From Thiomicrorhabdus sp965603495 (GTDB taxonomy: Bacteria; Pseudomonadota; Gammaproteobacteria; Thiomicrospirales; Thiomicrospiraceae), in the NCBI GenBank assembly GCA_965603495.1, contig CBFDDF010000004.1, positions 124,001 through 188,000 on the forward strand: a stretch of DNA of 64,000 nucleotides. Reading direction: 5' to 3'. Under the pieces are notes generated by a model that saw nothing but the letters and a program-made list of their open reading frames with translations, did no database searches and was not told the origin of the DNA. The translations under genes and the position numbers were made by a program. This document shows, piece after piece, positions 17,769 to 28,100 of this stretch. Numbering within the stretch: position 1 is the stretch's first letter; every line of letters begins with the position of its first letter.

Positions 17769-17806
17769 CACTTTTCAGCTAAATAGATCTAAATGTTATT
17801 AACAGA

Positions 17807-19027
17807 TTAGAACTTGTAGCTTGCAGAAACAGTGTAAGCAGTTTGAGAGTGCTTAGTAGTTGTGTTACCCATGCCTAAAGCAGTCAAATCAGCAGTTGTT
17901 TTAACTTCTGGTGCGATAACCACAGCCGCATCAATAGAAACTGTTTTAGTTAAGTTATAACCGCCACCGAATGAGAAATGCTGCTCAGTCGTTGCAGGGA
18001 AGAATATATTGTTGAACATGTTCAAAGTAGCCCCTGCTGTAGTAGTGCCATCTTGTTCTTTAATTGGGTTATCTGCTGCGTTATAACCAGCACCTAACCA
18101 GTAGCCGTTGCCTTGGTATTTAGCACCAACAGCGATGACATTTTGATCTTCCCAACCAAAGTCGCCATAGCCAGTAGCATCAGCCCATTTGATCTGTTTA
18201 AAATCAGCCGTTAGAGTAATATTGTCCATCTGGTATGCAATACCCGCTTTAAGCTCTGCAGGTTGTTCAAGCTTGTCAGAGAATGCAGCAGGAATGTAGC
18301 CTACAAATGGTGTTGATGCGACAGATAGTTGGTTGTCATATTTCATGCTGATTGCAGAAGTATAGCTGGCGGCAACGGTCAAGTCTTTATCGATATCGAA
18401 ATAACCACCTAGGCTGAAGCCCATTCCGAGGTCAGAAGCTGCACCACTGCCAATCTTTCCAGCCCCAAGCGGTGCACCATTATAGTTGATATCTAAAGCG
18501 CCATACTGAATGATAGGAGAGAAGCCAATCCCGAAGTTATCTTCATTATAAGCAAGGGTCGGTACAAAACGCATGATTTGCAGATTAGATTGCGCTTCAA
18601 ACTGATTATATGCTCCCACGCCTACAGCAACTTCATTTGCAGAATAATCAACGCCCATACCTGAAGTACCATACATGCCGATACCGAATGTTAGCGTGTC
18701 GTTAATGCGACTTGCCAGAGATACTGACGGAATAACAAAAGTATCTGCTGTGCTATCGGAAAAAGTTTGTGAAGAATCGGTTACACCATCATTGCTAACG
18801 TTAGGAAGGAATAAAGTTCCACCAAATGAGAATTCAGTGCCTTTTATCTTACCGATCATACCTGGGTTTACAACAACGTTTTCAGCACCGTAAAATGCTG
18901 CAACGCCAGTTCCACCCATTGCAGAAGACTGTGCGCCAACGCCAGTCATGTTTGTTCCGTTTGTTGCCATTGCTGATGAAGCAAAGATGGTTGCTGAAAC
19001 AGCTAGAGCTACTTTAGTCATTTTCAT
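17807..19027 (-). CDS. FadL/OmpP1 family outer-membrane channel, copy 2
   Basis: This near-duplicate of the neighbouring FadL porin also has 406 residues from ATG 19027 (MKMTKVALAV); the open frame runs 36 codons further upstream without a signal peptide. ATG 19021 is an alternative. Bases 17832-18790 are identical to copy 1. The differences lie in the leader and first ~70 residues (VVNPGMIGKIKGTEF against IINPAMIGKAKGSEF) and in the last strand (SASYKF against SVRYNF). Both start and end remain functional-looking, so both copies are probably active. Whether they have different substrates cannot be told, since the barrel is the same. Confidence 0.88.
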   Translation of the reverse strand: MKMTKVALAVSATIFASSAMATNGTNMTGVGAQSSAMGGTGVAAFYGAENVVVNPGMIGKIKGTEFSFGGTLFLPNVSNDGVTDSSQTFSDSTADTFVIPSVSLASRINDTLTFGIGMYGTSGMGVDYSANEVAVGVGAYNQFEAQSNLQIMRFVPTLAYNEDNFGIGFSPIIQYGALDINYNGAPLGAGKIGSGAASDLGMGFSLGGYFDIDKDLTVAASYTSAISMKYDNQLSVASTPFVGYIPAAFSDKLEQPAELKAGIAYQMDNITLTADFKQIKWADATGYGDFGWEDQNVIAVGAKYQGNGYWLGAGYNAADNPIKEQDGTTTAGATLNMFNNIFFPATTEQHFSFGGGYNLTKTVSIDAAVVIAPEVKTTADLTALGMGNTTTKHSQTAYTVSASYKF

Positions 19028-19126
19028 TTTATTTATTACTCTCTTTATTTTAAAAAGCCTTTGATTTTTTAACAAAGGTCTTTGAATGTGGTTGCAGACT
19101 TCCCATCTACATTGAGTTCGAGGACT

Positions 19127-19156
19127 ACTATGCATTAGAAAATTCTAATTTGGTAA
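19127..19156 (-). promoter_or_regulatory. Predicted promoter of FadL copy 2
   Basis: TTACCA and CATAGT are 18 bases apart on the minus strand, followed by AGT as in copy 1. Confidence 0.6.
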
Positions 19157-19454
19157 TCAAATAAATTAAATCCTGGATAAGAAAAAATGATACATAGCGC
19201 TAGTGATTATTCGTACTTATTGGCTCATAAGCCAAGCTATCTTCTATGGGTGGTTTGTTTTGGCTAACTTGTTGAAAACAAAGCTTTTAGTTAGTTTGTT
19301 TTATCGGGCGATACAATGTGTTAATACTTTTTTTTATCAGAGCTTCTAGTACGCTGAATATTTTATAATTTATATGTGTCCATATAATTTATTTATAAGA
19401 AGCTATAAGTGTCATTAGGGGAGTGGAACTTTTCAAAGTTAGCGAAAATATGTA

Positions 19455-19494
19455 ATAAAAAAGCCGCGAGCTGATTAGATCATCTCGCGGCTTT
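19455..19494 (-). terminator. Terminator after the DUF302 gene
   Basis: AAGCCGCGAG pairs with CTCGCGGCTT around a 13-base loop; six T follow on the minus strand. Confidence 0.85.
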
Positions 19495-19501
19495 GAGTTT
19501 C

Positions 19502-19535
19502 ACCAGGCTAGGTCAACTCAATGACCAGGCCTGGT
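19502..19535. repeat. Paired ACCAGGCCTGGT-family sites
   Basis: A diverged copy (ACCAGGCTAGGT, 19502-19513) and a perfect copy (19524-19535) lie 22 bases apart start to start, just after the terminator of the DUF302 gene. Confidence 0.75.
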
Positions 19536-19555
19536 AACTTTAAAAAGTAGCTGGC

Positions 19556-20125
19556 TTAGAATGCGCCAGTTTTACCTTTTTGTAGCATTTCCCACATAGT
19601 GTTACGAACTTGCATAGTCGCTTCTAGCAATTCAGGAGGCATTTTCTTACCCATTTTGATTGCCATATCCATGTTCATTGTATAGATATGTAGACCATCA
19701 GGTTCACCAACGATGTTTACACGACAAGGAAGGAATCCAGCCATTGCAGGAGAGAAGTCAGTCATTTTACGTGCTGTTTCTGGGTTACAGAAAGACATAA
19801 CGTGAATGACGTCAGATTCGATACCACGTGCTATAAGTTCTTCAGAAAGTGGTAACTCACCAACGTTCTTAAGGTTGTTGTTAGTACCTACAGAGTTGAT
19901 TGCATCCATAACGTCTTCAAGCGAAACGCCTTCGTCTACTTTAACTTCCCACATAGTAGCATCCGCGATATCGCCTTCTGACTCAACCCACTTGTCCCAG
20001 ATAGTCATGAACGTCTCACCAGCACCATCATTTAGGTTACCAATTGCGTTGATTGTTCCACAACCAGAAAGAGTTGTTACTGCTGCAGCAAGAATACCTG
20101 CTTTGAATAAGTTTGCTAATTTCAT
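19556..20125 (-). CDS. DUF302 family lipoprotein
   Basis: The start is ATG 20125 (MKLANLFKAGILAAAV), with GGAG 6 bases upstream; the open frame extends 15 codons more. The 189-residue product has a lipoprotein signal with lipobox LSGC (C21 or so), so it should be anchored in the envelope. The second half carries the DUF302 core: SDVIHVMSFCNPETARKM...AGFLPCRVNIVGEPDG...YTMNMDMAIKMG. DUF302 proteins are small alpha-beta domains of unknown function, often in sulfur- or metal-metabolising bacteria. Two cysteines (FCNP, LPCR) remain in the mature domain. Being next to the FadL pair may be meaningful, but it has its own terminator. Confidence 0.75.
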   Translation of the reverse strand: MKLANLFKAGILAAAVTTLSGCGTINAIGNLNDGAGETFMTIWDKWVESEGDIADATMWEVKVDEGVSLEDVMDAINSVGTNNNLKNVGELPLSEELIARGIESDVIHVMSFCNPETARKMTDFSPAMAGFLPCRVNIVGEPDGLHIYTMNMDMAIKMGKKMPPELLEATMQVRNTMWEMLQKGKTGAF

Positions 20126-20263
20126 TTTGTTCTCCGTTGAATATGAGGTGTTTCTTTGTTTACGCATCATAGATTAATGATTATGGGGTGAAATGCAATT
20201 TGATTTTTTTTGGTGGTTAATAATATTTATTTATTAAGAAATGCTAATACGCTAATATTAATT

Positions 20264-21406
20264 TTACGTATTGACGCTAAACCCCAGTGTTCTTAGGAGG
20301 TTATTGACATTGTCGTCGTTCGTTTCATGTGCTGAGTGACAATGCCATTCTCGGTAAATAGGAAAATTACGTCGATAAAACTCATATTTATTATGAACCT
20401 CAGTCATGGAATCGGCACGAATGGCTGCATCATCTTGGTGTGAATCGTGGGTTTTCTTAAAAACCCCATTTAGAATAGTTTGTGTTGAACCCTGTTCAGA
20501 AATAATGATTTCAGGCGGAGCGCTTGGCAGTTCTTTTTTCCAGGCTTGCTGTTCAGGAGCTTTCCAGAATTCACAAAGCGTTTGATAGACCATTTCACTG
20601 CCTGCCACTTTAGCCTCTAATGAGTGGCCTGCAATGTGAGGCGTTGCTAAGTAGGCCGTCTTATACAGGGGTTCTGAAATATTAGGTTCATTTTCCCAAC
20701 AATCAATCACATTGGCAAGTGTGGGGGTTTTGCACCAGGCGGCCTCGTTGATAATGCCACCCCGCGCTGCATTGATAATGATTTGATGCGGCAAGATTTT
20801 CGCTAAGCGTTCAGCAGAGAGCAGGTCTAGAGTTGCATCTTGTCCGCTCAGGGTGAGTGGCGTATGAAATGTGATGATGTCCGCTTTAAGGCAGGTTTCT
20901 AAATCTACAAAAATGTCTTGCTGGTTTTCTATAGCATGTTGGCGCTGTCTTGGTGGATCGTTTAATAAACATGTAATGCCTAATATTGTCGCTTTTTCAT
21001 AAACTAGACTGCCGACGTGGCCGACTCCGATAATGCCTAAAGTTTTTTGAGTCAAATCAAACTGTTTGGTTTCTGCGAGATCAAACAAAGCGCTGATTAT
21101 AAATTCAGCCACGGAGTTGGCGTTACAGCCTTGTGCGGAATAGAATTCAATTCCATTGTTTTTTAAGTAGGTCTGGTCAATATGGTCTAGTCCGACCACG
21201 GTGCTGCCAACGAATTGAACGGAACTGCCCTCAAGCAATTCGGCATTCACTTGTGTTCTCGAGCGAACAATTAACGCATCTGCATGTTTGACGGATATTG
21301 CATCAATATCTTTACCAGGCAGTGTCACCACCTCTCCAAGATGAGAGAAAATGGCTTTAGCGTAGGGAATAGCATCATCGATGATGATTGTTTTTTGTTT
21401 TGTCAT
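20264..21406 (-). CDS. pdxB: Erythronate-4-phosphate dehydrogenase
   Basis: PdxB oxidises 4-phosphoerythronate in the deoxyxylulose 5-phosphate-dependent route to pyridoxal phosphate. The 380 residues match. It has the D-2-hydroxyacid dehydrogenase layout: VRSRTQVN, VGSTVVGLDHID, NAD motif GIIGVGHVGSLV (about 125-136), catalytic arginine in NAARGGIINE and histidine in ATPHIAGHS (about 254-262), then a C-terminal dimer domain. It is a single gene with a standard start. Confidence 0.95.
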   Translation of the reverse strand: MTKQKTIIIDDAIPYAKAIFSHLGEVVTLPGKDIDAISVKHADALIVRSRTQVNAELLEGSSVQFVGSTVVGLDHIDQTYLKNNGIEFYSAQGCNANSVAEFIISALFDLAETKQFDLTQKTLGIIGVGHVGSLVYEKATILGITCLLNDPPRQRQHAIENQQDIFVDLETCLKADIITFHTPLTLSGQDATLDLLSAERLAKILPHQIIINAARGGIINEAAWCKTPTLANVIDCWENEPNISEPLYKTAYLATPHIAGHSLEAKVAGSEMVYQTLCEFWKAPEQQAWKKELPSAPPEIIISEQGSTQTILNGVFKKTHDSHQDDAAIRADSMTEVHNKYEFYRRNFPIYREWHCHSAHETNDDNVNNLLRTLGFSVNT

Positions 21407-21606
21407 TGTGAGCGGATCTTTATAGAGACTGTTGAGTAATTCCCTACAATACGGTTCAAGTTTTGTTTTGTAAATAGTTAAATAGTATGGGTTCTGATTA
21501 TTGAGTACATATAATAGGCGTCATGTAGAAAGCTCGGCTATGTTAAATTTTGTCCAGGCCGTCGTGAGTTTAATAACGCTTGTCGTTAAGAGAGAGAGGA
21601 ATTTGT

Positions 21607-22254
21607 TTGAATACAAAATCAGTCACAGAGTTAATTTCTAGCCAAAATGGACTAATCGAGGTGCGTTATAAGGGGCTGCCATCTGAAAGTGGGGGTAGTC
21701 ATAAACCAGTCAAGTTGGTTGTTCTGAGTCATCCGCATCCCTTGTATGGTGGAACGATGAGTAATAAGGTTGTCACCACTATGGAGCGTGCTTTTCATGC
21801 ATTAGGGTATGTGACGGTAGCTTACAATTTTAGAGGCGTGGGCAAAAGTGAGGGGGAACATGATCATGGAATGGGCGAGCAAGACGATTTAGTTCAGGTC
21901 GTTGAGTGGGCAAGAGTGCGCTTTAAGAGCACGCATTTAACCTTGGCTGGATTTTCGTTCGGTAGTTATGTGGCATTAAAAGCCTATAAGACATTTAATA
22001 ACGTACTTAGCGTAGATGCTTTGTGTACGGTTGCACCACCGGTTGGTTTGTATGACTTTTCTGAAATTCATCCTGTGAAAGTGCCTTGGTCGTTAATTCA
22101 GGGAGGTAAAGACGAGGTTGTTTCAGCGCCTGAAATTTTGCAATGGGCAATGGCTGATGAGTTGCAGCCAGATGTTTATTGGCGGGCAGAGGCGAGCCAC
22201 TTTTTACATGGTGAATTAATCTGGCTGAAAAATATCATTCTGCTCGCCTATTAA
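21607..22254 (+). CDS. Alpha/beta hydrolase (COG2945-like)
   Basis: The start is probably TTG 21607, because AGAGAGAGGA ends 6 bases before it; a longer frame from TTG 21580 lacks such a site. The 215-residue cytoplasmic protein begins with the family's LSHPHPLYGGTMSNKVV block (oxyanion region), has the nucleophile elbow AGFSFGSYVAL and the likely catalytic histidine in EASHFLHGEL near the end. Related proteins are uncharacterised serine hydrolases of about this size. It has no apparent partner gene. Confidence 0.8.
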   Translation: MNTKSVTELISSQNGLIEVRYKGLPSESGGSHKPVKLVVLSHPHPLYGGTMSNKVVTTMERAFHALGYVTVAYNFRGVGKSEGEHDHGMGEQDDLVQVVEWARVRFKSTHLTLAGFSFGSYVALKAYKTFNNVLSVDALCTVAPPVGLYDFSEIHPVKVPWSLIQGGKDEVVSAPEILQWAMADELQPDVYWRAEASHFLHGELIWLKNIILLAY

Positions 22255-22569
22255 GGTGTTAAGTGTCGTCTTAAATAGGTTTTTTGAAGAATAATAAAAT
22301 TGTGATATTAAAATAGAAGATATAAGTTTTGCTTATATTGATATTTACTTACAAATACTTATAATGGCCAATATTAGAAAATTCTTATATGCTAATAAGC
22401 TTGTATTCTAGCAAGGTTGTGGCTAATCTTATTGAAGTTTATGATTGATAATAAGGTTAGCTTATTCGCGGGGTTTTATCGTAGATAAAAGGAGTGTAAT
22501 AGCTCCTTTTTTGTGTGATTTTACTCCCCTTGTTTACGGCTTGCTTGAGTCAGGTTCTTTGGAGTGAAA
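22255..22569. other. Leader region of the efflux operon
   Basis: The 315 bases include a 12-bp stem (GCTAATCTTATT/AATAAGGTTAGC, 22422-22461) and a terminator-like hairpin (22487-22513) about 57 bases before the TolC-like start. No gene is present. Confidence 0.65.
22487..22513 (+). terminator. Terminator-like hairpin before the efflux operon
   Basis: AAAAGGAG pairs with CTCCTTTT and six T follow. It is 230 bases after the hydrolase stop and 57 bases before the next start, so it could end hydrolase transcripts or act as an attenuator for the efflux operon. Confidence 0.65.
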
Positions 22570-23940
22570 ATGAAACAAAATAAAACGCACAAGTTTAAGT
22601 TACCGGCATTGATTTTGGCGGTCTCCTCTTCTTTATCTTTTGCAGCTTGTGCTGATACTTATAATTTTAAGAAGTGTGTAGAGAGTGCTTTAAATCAAAA
22701 CCCGGAAATGGATGTGAGTTCTGCACGTATTCAGCAAGCAGAATCGGCTTTAGGCAAAGCAGAAGCGAGTCGTTTGCCGCAAATTACCTTATCAATGACC
22801 GGTTCAAACTCGGATAACCCTTTAAATGTATTCGGTATGAAACTTCAGCAGCGTAGTGTTGTTTCTGGAGATATGTTTACTGGGGTAGAAATGTCTACAG
22901 ATCCACTAAACAATCCAGAAGCACATACGGATTTTAATACCCGTGTAGAAATGCTTATTCCGGTCTGGAATGGCGGCAGAATCGGTAGTTATGAGGATCA
23001 AGCAGCGGCCATGATTCAGGCTGCTCGTCAGGGTGATGTCGCAGTACAGCAGTATCTAACCTTTAATGTCTATCAAGCCTATGAAGCGGTACACGCCGCA
23101 CGCTCTTATATTAATGTTGCAGAGCAAGCAAAATTGACAGCGGATGAGTTTGTTAGAACCACTAAAAATTTAGTAGATCAAGGAATTGTGGTTCGATCTG
23201 AGTTCTTGAGTGCAAAAGTGAACCAAGCATCGGCTGAAGTTGCTTTATTGAAAGCGCAAGGCCAAGAGCAAATCGCTTTAGATACTTTGAAGATGTTAAT
23301 GAATGTCGACGCGAGTATGGCTGTTGATGTTGCTGAACGTGCTGATCTGGAATTACCTGCCGTTTCGGTTGAAGATTTACTCTCGATGGCAAATGCTGCA
23401 AACCCTCAGTTAGAAGCAAAACGTAAAGAGGCTTCCTCTACAACGTTTGCAATCGATGCGGCCAAAGCGGATTATTACCCGAGTTTCAATGTCATGTTAA
23501 GGCAAGATTGGAATGATGAGGCTTTAGGTTTAAGTAATGGTTCTTATACGGTCGCGGGTGTTGTTTCTTGGAAAATTACCGACTTTGGTGTAACGAGTAA
23601 TTCAGTTGATATGGCGAATGCAGCTGCACTTGAGAAAAAATCCGCTTTACGTTCTGAAGAAAATAAAACTCGGTTAGAGGTTTTAACCGCATGGCGCAAA
23701 ATGGGGGTTGCTAATAAGCAGGTTGACTTCAACTTGTTAGCGGTTGAGCAGGCAAGTGAAGCACAAAACTTAATTCTGAAGCGTTACAAAGGGGGCGTTT
23801 CTACCATGACCGAAGTTTTAGCAACTCAAACTCAGTTAGATAAGGCAAGAGCAGAGCTCGTTGCTGCAAAATACGATGTCAATGTATTTAAAGCCAAAAT
23901 CCGTTTAGTCACAGGCACCATGAATATTAATAACTTGTAA
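22570..23940 (+). CDS. TolC family outer-membrane efflux protein
   Basis: This is the outer-membrane channel of a tripartite pump. ATG 22570 is chosen over GTG 22564 because GGAG is 5 bases before it. The product has 456 residues: signal peptide to about 28 (SFAACA), then two OEP repeats of long helices (about 35-230 and 240-450), with typical RLPQITLS and YYPSFNVML strand segments. It is followed by adaptor and RND pump genes in one operon, 70 bases downstream. Substrate cannot be inferred. Confidence 0.9.
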   Translation: MKQNKTHKFKLPALILAVSSSLSFAACADTYNFKKCVESALNQNPEMDVSSARIQQAESALGKAEASRLPQITLSMTGSNSDNPLNVFGMKLQQRSVVSGDMFTGVEMSTDPLNNPEAHTDFNTRVEMLIPVWNGGRIGSYEDQAAAMIQAARQGDVAVQQYLTFNVYQAYEAVHAARSYINVAEQAKLTADEFVRTTKNLVDQGIVVRSEFLSAKVNQASAEVALLKAQGQEQIALDTLKMLMNVDASMAVDVAERADLELPAVSVEDLLSMANAANPQLEAKRKEASSTTFAIDAAKADYYPSFNVMLRQDWNDEALGLSNGSYTVAGVVSWKITDFGVTSNSVDMANAAALEKKSALRSEENKTRLEVLTAWRKMGVANKQVDFNLLAVEQASEAQNLILKRYKGGVSTMTEVLATQTQLDKARAELVAAKYDVNVFKAKIRLVTGTMNINNL

Positions 23941-24010
23941 TCCTTGATTACGGTAGCGCATAAATTTTAAAGCATGTTTAAAACAAATTTAAAGAAAAAA
24001 GGGACTTATT

Positions 24011-25150
24011 ATGAGACAGATGTCTAAGATATTAACCGCATCGTTACTGGTTACAACACTCGGTTTAGCAGGTTGTGCAGAAGAGGTGGAGCAAGCTGAA
24101 GTGAGTACCGCTCAGGTGTTTAAAGTGCATGTGCAAAGCGTCGAGTTAGGTGAGATTGAATTGATGGCTGTTGTGCCTGGTGCAATTGTACCTGAGCAAA
24201 AGGCGCAAATTTCTTCACGTTTAATAGGTTATATCAAAGGCTTGGAAGTTAAGGTCGGGCAAACGGTAAAGCGGGGTCAATTATTGTTTAGTATCGATTC
24301 AGCAGATATTAACAGTCAAATCGTTCAGGCAAATGCTGGTTATCAGCAGGCGATTGCAGGTTTAAATGATGCGACGCTGGATTACGATCGCTTTACACAG
24401 CTTTATAAAGAAAAATCAGTTTCAAAACAGCAATATGACAAAATGCGCTTGCAATACAGTATTGCGCAACAGAGCGTCGCGGCGGCTAAGTCTGCTTTAA
24501 ATCAGGCAAAAGAGCAGCTTAATTATGCAAATGTTAAGGCACCTTTTGATGGTGTGATTGTTGATAAAATGGCCGTTGCAGGGGATTTAGCTTCTCCAGG
24601 CAAGCCCATTGTAGTGATTGAAAATACAGCGTCTTTAATTGTGCAGACGGAAGTTGCAGGTGATTTGTTTGCGGTGATTAAAATGGGTGATGAAGCCAGT
24701 GTTTTAGTCGATGGTCAACCAGGGCCTTTAGTTGGTACCATCTATACCTTAGTGGCTTCAGCAAACCCTAAAACACGTACGCACACGGTTAAATTGAGTT
24801 TGCCAGCGATTAGTAATGTGAATAGTGGAACGTTTGCTCGGGTTAGTTTTAAGCGTGGTGTCCGCCACACCATGATGGTTCCAAAGTCAGCGGTCGTAAA
24901 TAGAGCGGGAATTGACGGTGTTTTTGTCAATAAAGATGGCAAAGCATTTTTCCATATGGTGCGTACGGGTCTTGAGATCGGTGATAAGGTCGAAATTCAA
25001 GCTGGTTTAGCGTTAGGTGAGCAAATTGTTGTGGATAATAATCAAAGCATATTGAACGGTGATAGAGTGGAAATTATCGGTCAAGAAGCTCAAGTTGAAC
25101 CAGAAGCAGTCATTAGCGATGCAGTTGAGACGGCTGTCAAAGGGGAGTAG
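24011..25150 (+). CDS. RND efflux periplasmic adaptor lipoprotein
   Basis: This 379-residue membrane fusion protein has a lipoprotein signal with lipobox LAGC (C22). A barrel-sandwich (lipoyl) half motif, GLEVKVGQTVKRGQLLFSID, is near 77-96. A helical hairpin (about 100-170) precedes the second half motif NVKAPFDGVIVDKMAVAGD, followed by a beta-barrel domain. It should link the inner-membrane RND pump to the TolC-like channel. The next start is only 3 bases after its stop, so translation is likely coupled. Confidence 0.93.
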   Translation: MRQMSKILTASLLVTTLGLAGCAEEVEQAEVSTAQVFKVHVQSVELGEIELMAVVPGAIVPEQKAQISSRLIGYIKGLEVKVGQTVKRGQLLFSIDSADINSQIVQANAGYQQAIAGLNDATLDYDRFTQLYKEKSVSKQQYDKMRLQYSIAQQSVAAAKSALNQAKEQLNYANVKAPFDGVIVDKMAVAGDLASPGKPIVVIENTASLIVQTEVAGDLFAVIKMGDEASVLVDGQPGPLVGTIYTLVASANPKTRTHTVKLSLPAISNVNSGTFARVSFKRGVRHTMMVPKSAVVNRAGIDGVFVNKDGKAFFHMVRTGLEIGDKVEIQAGLALGEQIVVDNNQSILNGDRVEIIGQEAQVEPEAVISDAVETAVKGE

Positions 25151-25152
25151 CG

Positions 25153-28100
25153 ATGTCTGAAAATAAAAAATCTGAAAATCAGGCGGTTGAGCCTAAGATG
25201 AATCTTGCGGGTAAGATTGCCACCGCATTTATTCATTCTAAAATTACCATGATGATTGTCATTACCATTACCTTGGCGGGCATGATGGCGTTCCTGGTGA
25301 CTCCGCGTGAATATAATCCGCAAATTGTGGTGCCAGCGGCCAATATCATTGTGCATAAAGGCGGCGCGACGCCAGCAGAAGTTGAAAACATGGTGGTCAA
25401 GCCATTAGAAACCATTCTAAGTGCTTTGCCAGGGGTGGATCACACCTTTGGTTATGCTGGAAATGATTTCGGTGTGGTCACGGTTCAGTTTGAAGTTGGT
25501 GAAAATCAGGTAGATAGTCTGGTTAAGGTTTACAACCAGTTGATGCAGAATATGGATAAGATGCCGCCAGATACTCAACCGCCAATTGTTAAGCCAATCA
25601 ATGTTGATGATGTGCCCATTATGACCTTGGCGGTCACTTCGAAGGAGATGTCAGGTTATGACCTTCGTGATATTTCGCTTAAGTTAGTTGAGAATCTACG
25701 AAATATTCCAGGCGTCTCTTTCACTGATGTTATTGGTGGTCAAAAACGCGCGGTAAATGTTTGGTTGGACCCTCAAAAGATCTCTTTAACCGGTATGTCT
25801 TTAGACGATATTAGTGACATGTTATTAGGCAGTAACGTTTCAACGCCGGTTGGTTCTTTGGTCAATAATAACCAAAATCAACTGATTCGAGTCAATGGCT
25901 TCTTAGGGAATGCCAAGGACGTCGGTGATATTATCATTAGTCTGGATAATGACCGTCCAATTTACCTGAAAGATATCGCTGAAATTGTCGATGGACCTCA
26001 GGAAACAGATGTCTATACACGTATCGGATTTGGTCCCGCATCCACGATTTCATCAAGAGGTGAGCAGGCCGCCGTCACGATTACGCTTGCGAAACAACCT
26101 GGAGCGAATGCTGTGGATGTGGCTAATCTGGTTGTTGATAAATTAGAAGCCCTAAAGAAAAGCGTTTTGCCAAGTAATATCGATGTTGTCGTCACGCGTA
26201 ACGATGGCGAAAAAGCCAACGCTGCGGTGAACTTATTGATGGAGCATTTAGGAATCGCCGTCGCTTCGGTGGTTGTGATTATGGTGCTGTTCTTAGGTTG
26301 GCGTGAAGCAGGTATTGTTACCTTAACGATCCCATTAATACTGTTTGTCGTGTTGTTTGTCGGAATGTTGGTCGACCAGACTCTTAATCGTATGACTTTA
26401 TTTGCACTTATCTTATCGTTGGGACTGTTGGTGGATGCCTCCATTGTTGTCATAGAGAATATTCACCGGCATATCCATAATGGCTTTGACCCTGAAAAAT
26501 TTGATGAAGTCATTATTAAAGCCACCAACGAGATTGGTAATCCGACCAACGTTGCCACTATTGCCGTTATCTTAGCGTTTATTCCGATGTTGTTTGTAAC
26601 TGGGATGATGGGGCCATTTATGGCGCCGATTCCATTTAACGTACCAGTCGCTATGATTGCTTCGTTGCTAGTTGCTTACATGTTAGTGCCTTATATGGCT
26701 TATCGTTTTTTGGGTGAAAAAGCGATTAAGAAAATGCAGGAAACCGAAAGTCTGCAAACGCATCATGTCGAAAAAGAAGATTGGATGCAAAAGTTGTATG
26801 AGACTTCTATTACACCGTTAATCGATAGTCGTACCAAGCGTAACGTCTTCTTAGCGGTGGTTTTGATTGCGCTCATTGGTGCGATGTTACAACCTGCACT
26901 GCAGTTTATGCGTGGCGATGATATGAACGGGCCTCTCCACCCGGCAGGTGTTGAAGTTAAAATGTTGCCTTATGATAATACCGGTACTTTCCTGGTGCAG
27001 GTTGATATGCCTGAGGGTACAGCGTTAGAAGCAACTGATCGCGTGGTTCGTAACATCGGTGAGCGTTTATCCTTGACTAAAAACATCACGGATTACAGTG
27101 TTTATTTAGGGGAGCATGCACCGATTGATTTGGCTGGCCTTGTGCGTGGTGATTTGATTAAGCAGGGCGCTAACTTTGCCCAGATCCGTGTCAATTTAAT
27201 CGACAAACATCATCGTAGTGAAACTTCGCATGACATTGTTATGAAGTTTGATGCCGAGTTGGCAGAGCTTAAAAAGGTCTTTCCAACAGCGAATATTAAA
27301 CTGTATGAGACGCCTCCTGGCCCACCCGTAGTAACTCAAATTATGGCGGAATTATATGGTCCTGATTATGACAAGTTACGTCAAGCGGCGTTGGAAATGG
27401 GAGACTCTTTTAATCAAGTCTATGGTTTGATTAACGTTGATGATTCTGTAACGTCTGATACTGAAACCTTTGAAGTCAATATCGATCGAGTGCAAGCCAA
27501 CTTATTAGGGGTTGCACCCGCACAGGTCGCTAAGATGTTGCGTGACTATATCAATGGCTATGAATTGGGTTATATGCACTTAAACAATGTGCGTGAACCC
27601 GTGAATATCATTGTGCGTCTACCGCGTTCGGCTAGAACGGTTTCAGAGCAATTGTTGTCATTGCGAGTGCAGTCACGTAGTGGTGAAGCGGTGCCCCTTT
27701 CAGCTGTTGCTGATATTGAGAAGGTGATGCATGCTAAACCAATCCTTGCGAGAGATCAGCATAAGATGGTCATGATTGGTGGCGAATTACTGAAATCAAG
27801 TCCTGTTTATGCCGTGCTGTCATTAGACAAAATGTTAGATGGCGTGACATTGCCTGAGACAGGCGTGACATTCCATACCGCAAATCTAGGCTTTGTTGCG
27901 GCGACGCCTGATGATGTGATGGATTACACGATCCTTTGGGGTGGTGAAATGCGTTTAACGCTAGATGTTTTCCGTGATATGGGTAGTGCATTTATTGTCG
28001 CGTTAATTTTTATCTACCTAATCTTGGTGGGTTATTACAAGTCATTCATGATCCCAACCATTGTAATGGGGGCGATTCCTTTGACTATGATTGGGGTTTT

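Larger units (their letters stand above)
17507..17806. other. Spacer between the two FadL copies
   Basis: The 300 bases contain the promoter of copy 1 (17623-17652) and the terminator of copy 2 (about 17735-17768). No gene is visible. Confidence 0.7.
19028..19555. other. Non-coding gap between FadL copy 2 and the DUF302 gene
   Basis: About 530 AT-rich bases hold the copy-2 promoter, the DUF302 terminator and two palindrome-family sites at 19502 and 19524. No gene is seen. Confidence 0.7.

Noticed and set aside
19028..19135. 36-codon upstream extension of FadL copy 2
   Set aside because: It holds no signal peptide and overlaps the predicted promoter; the leader starts at 19027.
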